In this document: piece after piece, positions 11,493 to 22,451 of the stretch
How the letters are laid out: each line of letters starts with the position of its first letter
Position numbering within the stretch: the stretch's first letter is position 1
Origin: Polyporus tsugae
Taxonomy: Eukaryota > Basidiomycota > Agaricomycetes > Polyporales > Polyporaceae
Assembly (NCBI GenBank): GCA_024305745.1
Contig: JAHRBS010000002.1
Coordinates: forward strand, 1,674,001 to 1,738,000
Reading direction: 5' to 3'
DNA length: 64,000 bases
Position numbers and translations under genes: made by a program
Notes under the pieces: model-generated
Database searches by the model: none
What the model was told of the DNA's origin: nothing
The model's input: only the letters and a program-made list of their open reading frames with translations

Positions 11493-13513
11493 TCAGCCCT
11501 GATTCTTCCGCCAACTCTGCAAACTCAGCAACCCCACGACGAGCAGCGCCGTCCCCGCGCCAACCAGCCCCGGTAAGTAAAGATACCACGTCCTATCGTC
11601 GTCGTCGGCGCCGAGATCAGGCTCCCTGTGCACGCTCTCCACCATCGAGCTCGACAGCTCCGCGTCCGCGTCGTCGCTCGCCGACACGTACTCCTTCCTG
11701 CGTCGCCGGCGCATCGGCGGCGGCAGCGGGTCGTGCGCCGACGCCGCCTCGCGGGCGACGTCGATCGTCGGCATCTCCAGATGATGTTGCCTCTCCCCGC
11801 GCACGCCCTTGCGCCGGACCGTGCGTTGCTGTTGCTGTTGCTGCTGCTTGTCGCGCGGCTCGCGTGGGCGGATCGCGAGCTCCGTCCCACTGTCCGCCCC
11901 GGACCCGTTGTCCTCCGACTCAGTTTCTTCCGCGGGGAGGAGCGGCACATCCAGCGCAGGGCTCAAAGCCCGCGCTCGTATGAAGAAGCGCGCCGCCTGC
12001 TCGCGGTCCCTCCGCCACGCCGTCGCGCCATCCGCACTCGTCCCAGGGGCATGCAGCGTTGGTGGGCCAGACATGGAGAAGGGTGAGCGGAGGGAGGAGA
12101 GGCCAGCGTAGGAGGAGGAGAGGAGGGAGTTTGCTGTACCCTCAAGGTAGAGCAGGCCCGCAGCGAGGAATAGCTGCGCGAGGCCCTGGGCGCCGCCTAG
12201 GCGGAAAATGTAATACTCGGGGGTGCCGGGAGTGGGTGCGGGTAAGGAGATAGTGGTGAGTTGTAGCGCGGAGGCCTGGGGAGTTGGTGTGGAGGAGGGT
12301 TCAGGGTGTATGGCGCCCACTGATGCGTCTACGGACTCGTCTGCCACTATGGTTGTGAGCGGGAGGTAGTGTGTTGCGAGGCGGATGGCTGCGGAGGGGA
12401 GCCGTGCTTGGTGCCAAGCCCGGCTGTGAAAGTAGAGTTGGGTTGGTAAGTCGCGGCGACAGAGCGGGGATGGGAAGAACAACGTACACGAAATACTCGA
12501 ACGCATCCTGTTCGGCCTTGCGAATATCATACAAATCTAGCGCTATGAGAACGAGGCTGGTTGGATCCATGTTGTATGGCATTTCCGAGGTGATATCCAG
12601 AAGCCAGGGGTATACACCCGTGGGTGGCGGAGAGACGCTCTCGGGGACAGGGCCGATGATGAGAGACGGCCATATAACGGAGTCTGCCTTCTCTAAATGC
12701 AGAGTCAGGAGTCTCCCGGAACCGGTATGCAATGATTCGAGTGAAGAGAAGGAGGATGCATGAGGGATAGTTTGTGGGAGATGTGCAGGAGGTGAGGCGG
12801 CGAGGGGGGATCTACGCAATGGGCGAGGATCTGGCGGTACGCCGAGTCGCTCATCTGCAGAGGATGAGATGGGCGAGGAGAGAGCAGGAGAGGAGATAAC
12901 GGTGTCGTCCAATTCCGAGCCAGAGACGAGACCGGCTTCCAAGGAAGCTGCGAAGCTGCTGGAGAACTCGGGGTCGGAAATGATAGCGTAGGATGACTGC
13001 GTCGACGCTGTAGATGCTGTGGACGTTGTGCGGCCGCGGGGAGAGAGACGAGAGGGCCGGGGTTCCAATTGCCATACCGAGGCTGCGGTGTCGACCTTGC
13101 CGTAGAGTTGTCCCTGGAGACAGAGTGAGTCTGTGGTCTACGACGTACCCATGTGCGTGAAACGTGCCTTCACTACTGGTGGTTGACCCCGTACGCCGGC
13201 CACAAGATGGTTCTCTTCGATGAGCACCTACACACGCTCGGAGAGGTCAAGGGTTGCTTGGTGTAGGCGACGAGGGTTACTCACGGATACATCTTCCTCC
13301 GCTGTCTCATACGGTAGGAGCAAGAGTACGGTAGCCTACTGTAAGTTCAGCATCCGTACGGCGCGTCCTAGGGACATAGTGCGTCACCAACCTGGTCGTG
13401 AGACTAAGAAGAGCAAGACGGGGAGTGGCATTAGGCAAGAGACTGGTACGATCGAGGCTGGGACGGACCTGATGCCATGAGTAGGATTGATAGTGATCGT
13501 GCAACCTATCCAT
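11493..13513 (-). CDS. CS-domain (p23/HSP20-like) protein with C-terminal membrane anchor
   Basis: Predicted co-chaperone-like protein. The first exon reads MDRLHDHYQSYSWHQ; the next contain LLLLPYETAEEDV, VLIEENHLVAGVRGQPPVVK and LYGKVDTAASVWQLEPR, which together form a CS fold like that of p23/NudC proteins (aromatic start, hydrophobic strands, terminal W-Q-L-E). A long Ser-rich linker follows, then a helical part (IALDLYDIRKAEQDAFEYF, then SRAWHQARLPSAAIRLATHY) that could be TPR-like, an eight-residue polyglutamine run, and near the end a membrane segment (LPGLVGAGTALLVVGLLSL) followed by a short basic tail, SWRKNQG. This suggests a tail-anchored protein with its bulk in the cytosol. About four introns. 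The client is unknown. It is divergent from the thiamin pyrophosphokinase gene, 252 bp apart. Confidence 0.7.
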
Positions 13514-13765
13514 GCTCGTCGACGGCGGGCAGAGAGGAGATTTGGGGGCGATGGGGGATATGGGAGGAGGACAAGAAGGACATTCGTATCTGGAGACAGC
13601 CCCAACCCGTTGAGCCGAGCGACACGAGCTCTCCTAGTCTCTGCGTGCACGTGCCCGCGCTCCCCAATGGCATGGGCGCCTGGCAGTCTCGGAAAGGCGA
13701 GGAGGACCCCCTACTACCTAGGCGCCTCACAGAGATCACCTCGCCTGGGACTCGGACTCGGACTC

Positions 13766-14792
13766 ATGGCCCTCTCCGCCCTCTACTCGGTCACTCCCTG
13801 GGAGATTTCCTTCCTCGACCCCCTCAGGCAGTCCCGCAATGCCCTCATCATCCTCAACCAGCCTTTCTCGTTCCCCCTTCTCCGGCGCCTCTGGTACTCT
13901 ACCTCCTGGCACGCCTGTGCCGACGGTGGTGCAAACCGCCTCCATGACCTTCTCAAAGATTATGACGGCAAGGACTTGAGGCACCTGTGAGTCGTGCCAG
14001 ACCCCGTACGTAACGTTCACCCCCATCATTCTGACTATCACCAAACCTCCATGCTGCAGATTCACGCCCGACCTAATCAAGGGCGACCTTGACTCCATTC
14101 GCGAGGACGTCCAGCTCTACTACTCTTCCCATGGCGTCCGCATCATACAGGATGGCGACCAATACTCAACCGACCTTATGAAATGCATCGGTGCCCTTGT
14201 CGAGGACGAGAAGGCGGAGCGGCACGTCGAGGTAGGTGCCGTTGCCTCCTCGTCCTGGCACGCGACCTCATGTCCTTACCAAATCTTGCAGCAACACACA
14301 ATCGTGATACTCGGCGGCCTGACTGGACGTCTTGACCACACGGTGCATACGCTGTCCTTGCTACACAAACTCCGTCATAAGCGAAAACGCGTCTTTGTGA
14401 TCACCGATGATAACGTCGCTTGGCTCCTCGATGCAGTGAGTGATTTCTCCCTAGTACACGTCTCTGTGTCGTGCCAACTCGCCTCTCGCTTCCTAGGGAG
14501 AACATCGTATAAGCGTTGATCATGCTACTTTCGGACCTACTTGCGGACTCCTACCTGTTGGCATCGACTCGACCGTTCTGACGACAACGGGGCTCAAGTG
14601 GAATCTCAGTTGGTTATTTCGTTTGGTCTTCCGCCATGCCCTCGTTCATCGACTGTATCCATAGCGAATCAAGTATCGTCGTTTGACGGATTGATATCAA
14701 CGTCAAATCATCTCCTTCCAGACGAACCCGTCGTTACCGTGAAGACGACAAGGCCGGTCTGGTGGTCCATTGAGCTACGACCGCTAGCCTGA
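13766..14792 (+). CDS. THI80: Thiamin pyrophosphokinase
   Basis: Transfers pyrophosphate from ATP to thiamin to make thiamin diphosphate (EC 2.7.6.2) in the cytosol. The N-terminal catalytic domain has CADGGANRLHDLL, then PDLIKGDLDSIREDV and DGDQYSTDLMKCI, the Asp-rich motifs that bind Mg-ATP. A later exon has HTIVILGGLTGRLDHTVHTL, and the C-terminal thiamin-binding domain has ISVDHATFGPTCGLLPVG and SSFDGLISTSNHL, ending VWWSIELRPLA. Five exons with short introns; the last join (SRN...ANQVSSFDG) is a guess from frame. I chose the ATG at 13766 (MALSALYSV) because the sequence becomes family-like soon after; an in-frame ATG further upstream (13670) would add an unconserved basic stretch. Length, about 260 residues, fits the family. 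Confidence 0.88.
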
Positions 14793-14998
14793 AGCTCCCG
14801 CAGGTCAGTTTCCCTTCACGCGCGTTGTCCTTTGGTTGGTACGAGTATCCTGAAAGCATAGAAGAATGTAATGTACGTTGTGTTATACATCACCAAGGCC
14901 TATCTAAAAAGGAAGAGCGCATCCTACTTGTCGCATCACTGGTGGCACATATATTCATAGCGAACGAGTCTAAGGCGTTGAGGAGCGGCCTCTTGCAT

Positions 14999-15935
14999 GG
15001 AGACTGATGATATTGGTTTGGGTCCAACGGAGACGATGGAGGGAGACGATGGGGTGGTATTCATCGGTCGGCGCACACAGAAGAAGTCGAGTTGGTGAGT
15101 ATATATGTGCCGTCGAAGCAGGCTGCTTGACGTTGATGTTCGCATCCAGGATGCCGGCCCGGATTTACGTGGGACGATCCCTGTTGCCGACGCGGAGTAC
15201 ATAACAACCGTCGTCGGTTATCTGCTCTCTTCTCTCTACGGTCACGTCGAGAGCTGGCAAGTGCGTCTGGACCAAGCCCCGCTGTTGGCCTCCTCATTCC
15301 CCTCCCTCAGTGCAGCACGCAACTACCACCTCGAGGCGCATATGGCCACCCCACACCGCAAAGGCCGCGAGGCTCACCCCGAACAGGATGTCGTCCTCGT
15401 CCTCGAGGGCGCATTTGTGCTCGTGAGCGGGTTAAGGTCTGAGTGTTCCAGTCCCCCTCGAATGGCTCTAGCTGGGTCGGTTCCGTCTGTGACGACCCAA
15501 CGACGCACCAGTCATTCGCCGCTGACATGCCGCGCCACTCGCGTTGTGCGACGTGGCGACGGTACCGTGACCGTAACCCCAAGACTCCGTCCGTATGCAG
15601 CCAGCTGGTCCAGCGGCCGTCGTGCGGGCCGACGAGGGTTCGGGCTCAGCGACTTGAAAGCGTCGTGGGGACTGGGCGCGCTGCCTTCCCTGTTCTGCTT
15701 CGGGACTATCGCGTCTATCGTGTCAGTTGCTTTCGTGGCACGGCACGCATGGCGCTGTGTTCGCCAGTCCTCAGACGGACGAGGTCTACGAATGCGGGGA
15801 GGGTTCTTGGGGCAGGCGTCCTTGAGTGCACTTCGCGGCTCGCTAGTGGCCCCTTGGTGCCATGCGAAACTCAACTCAGACTACTCTTGCGGTCTGCTCT
15901 TCGCGAGCCCGTTTTGCCTTCATTACAAAATATAG
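14999..15935 (+). CDS. Unrecognised protein with a C-terminal membrane segment
   Basis: I do not recognise the family. Exon 1 (ATG at 14999) encodes an acidic start, METDDIGLGPTETMEGDDG, then VVFIGRRTQKKSSW. A GTGAGT donor at about 15096 and a CATCCAG acceptor at about 15150 lead to a long exon with DAEYITTVVGYLLSSLYGHV and EQDVVLVLEGAFVLVSG. Beyond 15431 the same frame stays open to 15935, optionally across an intron (GTCTGA...ACCAG), and contains a strong hydrophobic stretch, LPSLFCFGTIASIVSVAFVA, flanked by Arg/His, so a single-pass membrane protein is likely. A competing open frame overlaps the last 500 bp, so the C terminus is uncertain. It lies 206 bp downstream of THI80 on the same strand. 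Confidence 0.45.
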
Positions 15936-17000
15936 GACATGTCCTGACGGTGTTGGTGCGCACTATCTCGCTAACTTATGTGTGCTTGTAATACGGTAGT
16001 ACCATTGTGAATGCGCGCTCTGTCAATAAATGTATGTATTAACCCCTGCGTCGACCTGTATGCATATGACCACACTCACTATCATCTTAATGCACATGTT
16101 CCAGAGATATCTATACAGTATCTTTACCGCTACATGGGTATGTCGGGGACGCGGAGTCAAGCTGTTCATTTAATTGGCCCAGGGCACAATTGTGTCCCAC
16201 AGTTGCGAACCAGCCGCACAGTCGAAATAATCTCAAGTCGACGTTGGAAAATGCAGCAACGCCTCACATCCCCCTCCTCCCCCTCTCCTGATACGCACCA
16301 GTTGCAGAGGTTTGCGGAGGAATGTGCACTCCATTGCCTGTCCATAGGCACAGGAACATAGAATGTAACCACAATGGCTATGCTATGCGGGCTTTTCAGA
16401 ATGCTGGATATAATAACGGTCAACGTAACTAGGAATATGTGCAACGGCCGAGGGGTATGGACATGATGAATGTAGGAGGCAATAAAAAGGGGACGAAAGC
16501 ATGGCAGGATCCGGTGTTGTGATATAAGGTATATGTACAGTTGCAAAGGGCCGCTGCCACAAACGAAGCCAGTCGGTATAAGCTGTACGTATGGAGATGA
16601 ATGAAGATAGATGCGAGATGCGAGTGAGGTAGCGGAAGTTGTAATGTAAGCTACGGGTATGCACAAGTCGAGCAGCGCCAGACTGAGACAGGACAGAGAG
16701 AGCGTGAGGGAGCAAGGAGAGGGAATGTTCAGGAAGGAACGTGTGGGGCCGTCCCTTACTAGAAGGGCGGTGTATCTGTATCTGTAACTAACTAATAGCA
16801 GCACTGTAGCTATTGAGACATTACTCGGCCCGCTGCGGCGAGCAGGCGTTCGAGCGCGCTATAGACGACAATAATCTGCCAGAAATCCATACCTTACATG
16901 TGAGCCGCGATGACATGAGGATGAGAATCAAGACAACAAACCAGCAAGAAATAACCGGCTCTTCCAACAAAGAAAGAACCTATCCAACCAACCACAAGTC
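15936..17000. other. AT-richer spacer between convergent genes
   Basis: About 1.06 kb of lower GC than its neighbours, between the 3' ends of two converging genes. The minus-strand open frame at 16166-16804 has no family features and continues the direction of the 17001-20769 gene upstream of it, so it is most likely its 3' UTR and spacer. No RNA gene or repeat seen. Confidence 0.5.
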
Positions 17001-20000
17001 CTACATCTTTTCCGAAGGTCGCTGCGCGGGAGAGCTCGCAGAGGACGGCGAGAGGTAGTCGCTCGTGATGCGCTTCATCCGGTCGCGCTCCGCCGCAAGG
17101 TGCTGCACCAGCATCCCGTCGAATCGCTGTATGGACTCGCGCTGGACTTTACGCCCCGGCCCCTTGCCCTGCTCCTCCGGCGCCGTTGCCGGGCGGTGTC
17201 TCTCCGACACGCCGCTCTTCGCGTTCGTCGTGCTGCTCGCGGGACTGAGCGGGGGATGAGCGAACGAAGTGCCGGGAGCGATCGGAGAGCTCGGCATCGG
17301 GCCGATCGGGAGGAGGGGCGATGTCGGGAGGATGTGCGCGACGCCCCTGCCCTTCTTGAAGGGCGAGCGAGAGGACGTGAACGACCGCCGCCCGAGCTCG
17401 ACCACGTTCCCGATCGGCTTCTTGCGGTCGTACGTGAACTGGGGGAGGGGCCCGTGCACGGACAGACTCGAGGCGGGGGAGAACTGCGGTGTCGAGTGGT
17501 TGCCGAGACGCATGATGGACGGTCGCGCACTGGAGCTCGAGGCACGGTTTGAGATTGCTTGCGTGCGCGGCTCGACGAACACCTCCGCGGTCTCGACATT
17601 GTCGCTACGAGCCGTGCGAGGCTGCGACTGCGCGGGTGACGGCGACCGCGCAGGTGGCGCAGGATTGACCCGACTGCTCGCATTTTCCTCACCCTCCGAA
17701 GAAAGAAGCCCGTCTTCAGAGTCGCTTTCGTCCGAGGTATCCAGGTCGTCCATAGCGTTCTGGATCGTCGTCGGTATCCGATCGAAGAAGTCCGTCGGTG
17801 ATGCCGGCGCCGGCGCCGAGTGAATGACGGGGGGTCGTATCCTGCTGGGAATGGTCAAGGAGAGTGGGCTGCCAAGTCCCCGACGAGCAGCGATCGGGGC
17901 CGTAGGCGAGGACGAGGTCGATGCGGAAGAAAACGAGACGTCGGCAGGTGCGTCTTGCGCAGGGCGAATGTCAAGCACAACGGGCGAGCCGAGGGAGGTA
18001 GGGCTACGACTGTTCGATGAAGCGGCCGTAGGACGGGCCGCACGCGGCCGAGGAGGGATGGGTAGCTGAGTGGGGGAGACGGAGGAAGACATACGTGGGG
18101 GAGGGGAAATAGCAGAGCGCGGCGTGACAGGTAGCGGTGGGAGCTCTGGCAGTGAATGCAACGACGGGGACGGATGTGATGCAATGCTCCTCCGAGACAT
18201 GACTGAGGGTGTCCGACAGCTTCCAAAGACTGCGTCACCGAAGGCAGACGCAGTCGGGGAAGGTATGGAAAACTCGGAGACGGACACCGATATTGATGGT
18301 CGTCCAAACGGTAGCGACAGCGTCATGGAAGGTCGCCCGCCAGTCACTTCTAGATCCGTGTCCAAAGGTGTCCTGAACGACATTTCGTCACTCGAATACC
18401 TCGACTCGCTCTCCGTTCGTGAACGGCTGGCCGTCGTAAACGACGGCATGCCTTCAACCCCCTTCGGTTCCGGCGTAATCCCACGCCCCGAAAGAGGGGG
18501 AGGAGAGAGTGAGACCACGATCCTTTCGCTAGCCGCTTCCTCAGCACCAGACAGCGCAGGAGTAGGAGTCATCTTCGCCACAGTATGATAGGATTCCGAA
18601 GATGACCTGGTGAGGACATCACCGTGTCTTCTAGCAGATCCGGGTAAATCCGGTTGGGAGAGAGAGTACAAAGGGTTGCCAAGTTGCTTGCGAGGAGCAG
18701 GCGCGAGAGGGACATGCATGTAGGCGGGGGTCTCTGCACGAGCCGGTGGACCCGCAGTCGACAGCATTGGATGTTCACTTGTCGGTGGTGATCGCTCCCC
18801 CGAAGATGGTGGCCTGGTATGCACCAAGACCTGTTGCGCGTCCGTAGGCGAGGCGGGCGGACTCGGGTTAGACGAGACCGAGTGGATGCTCTGGTGTTCC
18901 ACAATGCGCTGACCTACCCTCGCCTTTTGGGCTCCCAGCATCGCCGGGGTGGGGAAAGATGCCTCTGATTGAGGGGGTGGCGAAACTGGGGGTCGACCAC
19001 CATTGCTCGACACTGACGAGGAGAAGGAGTGGTCGGGCGTGTTCCCAAGCGAATGGCTGACTGCCTGGTGCAGCAAGTCTTTTCGCCAACTATCCTCCTC
19101 CGAGCTGCGGGACCATAACCCCGGACTCCCAGGCACCAGACGATCGGCAAGCACGGCAGCATTCAGAGAATGCTGTGGGCCCAGACCGTATGCAGCAGAC
19201 GTTTGGACAGCGAACATCGAATCCGCCATTTGCGGCGGCAAGTCGACAGCGTCTGTAGGGTCAATGATGTCGTCGACAAAGCGGTCCCGAGGCGTCGTCT
19301 GGCTTCTGGTCTTCCGAGCGTCCTTGCTACGAAGCTCCTTCTCGGCTTCCTTCGCCGCGGTCGCGAGATTATCCATTCGCTCGCGCAGGACCACCACCCT
19401 GCTTGCAGGCGGAGGAGGTCGGGGAAGGGTCGGGGAACCCAGAGGCTGCTGCTGTGCGCGATGCAAAAGTCCTGACGCAGAGGGCATGTCGGACGTGGTT
19501 CGAAGGATCGGGCCAGCCCCATCAACCGCGGGTGGACTGCCGGGAATGGGAGATGCGGGCTTCGACTTCGACTTCCCCAACCCGAAAAAGCCAAAGAAAC
19601 CGCCATTGGTAGGCTTACCCTTCTTCGTGGCCTCCGTGGGGTTTGGGGAGAGGGAGAAAGGGCTAGGTTTTGTGTGAGCGGGAGGGAGGAAATAGCTGTT
19701 GTTGAGGAGCAAGCGAAGTCGGTACGAGACATCGTCGGGATTGAACTCCGCGTGTTCGGGGGTGACGATTTCAGGATAGGACAGATCACCCTCATCCTGG
19801 TCATCGGTATACGGCATCGACGACTCGGTTCGCGTGCCGATGGAAGTTGACGCGGGGTACAACGACGAGGACGCCGTGGAGTTTTGCGTCAAAACCGAGT
19901 CGCGAGGGTTGGAAGAACGTGTGAGAAAGCGGACCGGAGCTGCGTCACCAAAGCCGTAGGGTGTAAGTGGACTGGGTTGCGACGAGTCGTCTGAAAGAGA

Positions 20001-20769
20001 GTGTTGTCGGGGGGCCTGACGGGGAAGGCTGAGACCACGCAGCTTCGCCTTCGTTTGCCATGTCAGCGGTAAACACAGAGTCAGAGGGCGAAAGGTGGCG
20101 CACCGCTTTGACAGACCCGTTGTCCGATTTTGCCTGCCTGCCCCGAACCTGTTCGAATGGGGGCTCCCGCACGTCCAGCGCACTCCGTGCCCGGGGCATC
20201 TGAGGCATCTCCGGTCGCAGTCCCGGACGCGACTCTGCTCCAACGGTCCTCGACCTCCGCCTCGCCTGCTTGACCGCCCTCCTCTGCTCCACTGTCATCT
20301 CCTCGGGCTCGTCATAGAGCACCTTCGGCACGGGAGGGGCATCGTCGAAGTCCAAGAAACTCTCGCCAGTCTCGGATCTGGAGTTGCTGTTCACCGCCGA
20401 GGGTTCTTGACTCTTCCCACGTTTTGAAAGAGCGATTGAACGAGTCCTGGTGCGCGACCGTCGCCGAAGACCACCGCTCCGGACGGAGCTAGCGACAGAA
20501 TCCGAGCGGGTGAAGGGGGCACCGGGATGAGGGAAGGATGGCTCGGCCGTCGAGGTCGAGGGGACCATTAGGTGCTCGACGTTGCATGCGACGACAGAGA
20601 GCGGGATCAAGCGCGACGTGCGACTCGTTGTCGAAGCACGAAAACCGCGTTTGAGCGCCGCCATCGAAGCCGTCCAATCCTCATTCTGGGGTCCCGAGAT
20701 CATTGCAGCGCCAACTCGGCCCCCCGCCCCCGCGCGCGCACTCGCTACGGACTGCGAAAGTGAGGCCAT
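17001..20769 (-). CDS. Large disordered Ser/Pro-rich protein, function unknown
   Basis: About 1,240 residues in two exons. Exon 1 starts at an ATG around 20769 (MASLSQSVASARA; a longer in-frame start exists at 20826), has RRRSRTRTRSIALSKRGKS and an Arg-rich EQRRAVKQARRRSR, and ends at a GTGCGC donor at 20103. Exon 2 resumes at 20048 and runs open for over 1,000 codons. Nearly all of it is Ser/Pro/Thr/Arg low-complexity sequence with many SP/TP sites, suggesting phosphorylation by proline-directed kinases. Ordered islands are few: FNPDDVSYRLRLLLNNSYF, a coiled coil with VVLRERMDNLATAAKEAEKE, and a C-terminal helix with FDGMLVQHLAAERDRMKRIT. These islands could be binding motifs of a scaffold protein; that is inference. 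It is divergent from ERG28. Confidence 0.7.
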
Positions 20770-21210
20770 GGGCGTCGCACCGTTGATAACCACGATATGA
20801 TATAGTGGATTGTCTCTGTGCTTCAAACGTACTTATGTTGGAGGCGTCTTCATCAGCGTCGGGAGCGTCGTTAGAGGTGAGCCAAATCCGGTTAGGACTG
20901 AGAAGGGTGCCAGAGAAGCGGCGGGTTTTTCCGGGGTCCGGGCTCTGAGAAGGGAGAGGCGGGGCGCCGTTGTGGCTGCATGCTCGCTCGCCACGATAGA
21001 ACGACGCACGAGAGATGGTGCATGCATTAATGATGTTTTTGACAGCTGGATGCGTGTCCGTGTCCGAGCATAGGCATGCAACATTACTCGACTGCATGCT
21101 CAGATACGTATCGATCCCAGAAGTGGGAAGCACCTCGGAAAAACTCTAAAACCACTTCCCTCCCGGCCCGGACCAAGCCGAGCCCCGTGCCCGCCTTTTC
21201 TTCTATACCT

Positions 21211-21276
21211 ACCGGGCGCTTGCAACTGCACCTTTATCTAACTTAAAGCCACCGGGCGCTTGTAATTACACCTTTA
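21211..21276. repeat. Tandem 26-bp direct repeat upstream of ERG28
   Basis: Two copies, 21211-21236 and 21251-21276 (40-bp period), share ACCGGGCGCTTG and ACCTTTA with three differences, all transitions. They lie 62-127 bp before the ERG28 ATG, in a divergent promoter region. A regulator binding twice on one face of DNA is possible, but this is inference from position. Confidence 0.5.
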
Positions 21277-21337
21277 CCGCTACTTACTTGCGGCTTGTAT
21301 CAATCGTAGACGGCTACTAGTACCACTGCACCAATCC

Positions 21338-22014
21338 ATGTCTTCCATCGACGCACTATCAGGATGTGAGTCTGCATACGACTCGCCCCAGTTTTTTGAG
21401 CCTCACGTCCATCCAGACCTCCCACAGGGACCCGGATGGCTGTCGACGTGGCAATTGATTGTGGCCTTTACTGCGACATTGAACACGCTGAGCAATCTCA
21501 CCAGCTTGACGTTCTCTCGGAAGCTCTACAACAATGCGGTGACCTCCGGTGCGTGTCTACTCTGACTGCGCTTCATGTGGCTATCCTCAAGCTTCAAACA
21601 ACCGAACACCCTTCCAGTTAACCCTCTCCAGGCTCGGACGTTCGCTATCTGGACGCTTACGTCAGCCGTCGTCCGCTTCTATGCGGCGTACAATATCAAT
21701 AACAAATTGTAGGTCCTTATCGCGAGCTCATGTCCACCGACTGCGATGTTCACTCCTTATCGCTGCTTTCCAGGATTTACGACATGGCCCTTTTCACGTA
21801 TCTTTTTGCGTTCTTCCACTTTGGATCCGAGATCTTCATCTACCGCACCGCAAAAATAGCATCCCCAGTCCTCAGCCCAATCGTCGTCGCGGGTAAGTCG
21901 CCCTCCAAAGTGCTGTGCTGTGGTTATCGTCCCCTATTCACCCGTTCCTCTCATTTTTCAGGTTCGTCGTTGATCTGGATGGTCACCCAGTACGAGTTCT
22001 ATGTCAAGGCCTGA
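21338..22014 (+). CDS. ERG28: Ergosterol biosynthesis scaffold protein Erg28
   Basis: Endoplasmic-reticulum membrane protein that tethers the sterol C-4 demethylation enzymes (Erg25, Erg26, Erg27) and Erg6. Five short exons can be read: the first ends near KLYNNAV, the next has VNPLQARTFAIWTLTSAVV and RFYAAYNINNKL, then IYDMALFTYLFAFFHFGSE and IFIYRTAKIASPVLSPIVVA, and the last SSLIWMVTQYEFYVKA with TGA at 22012. The motif LQARTF.WTL.SAVVRFYAAYNI is diagnostic. Four hydrophobic segments fit the family topology and the length (about 150 residues) is normal. Start: first ATG, MSSIDALSG. Confidence 0.92.
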
Positions 22015-22440
22015 GAAATCCCCTTCCATACCCTCCTCTTGCCACCGAGTATCCGTACGTAAGACATCTATGACCCTTGCCGCTGTACATCCACTGCGAT
22101 AGTTCTATGCTGAGTTGTGTGATCTGCGCTCGTTCGATCTCTCACTCTGAGGGAACTCCATCCTAGCTCGTGGCTTTCGACATACCTAGGTATGTCTATG
22201 AAGTCCCGTACACTATCACGAATGGACTAACCGTGTTTGCAAGACGATCACGATTGTCATTGCCAGGGATGTGGTCGAATGCGTTTTAACGACAAGCTAG
22301 GGTGATTTGTCTTCCATATTTGGCCAAGGTTCTCAGGGTAGGATACGGGTCGGGGTATATCTCTCTCGGGTACGGGTCGAGGTGAGGACGGCCCGACCAA
22401 AACCCGTGCCCGAGGGATAGACCCGTAGACGCGTCGGTTA

Positions 22441-22451
22441 GGGGGGGGGGG
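22441..22451 (+). repeat. Homopolymer run of 11 G
   Basis: Eleven consecutive G, preceded by GGTTA. It is a likely site of length error in sequencing and of real length variation. Not telomeric repeat, as no second unit follows. Confidence 0.8.

Noticed and set aside
13487..13765. N-terminal extension of thiamin pyrophosphokinase
   Set aside because: The frame is open upstream, but the sequence is Arg/Gly/Ser-rich, unlike the family, and lies in the short divergent promoter.
16166..16804. 212-codon minus-strand open frame
   Set aside because: No family features, low GC compared with real genes here, and directly behind the 17001-20769 gene on the same strand, so it is probably 3' UTR and spacer.
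22437..22451. TTAGGGG-like start of the G run as a telomere remnant
   Set aside because: Only one unit followed by a pure G run; no TTAGGG array.
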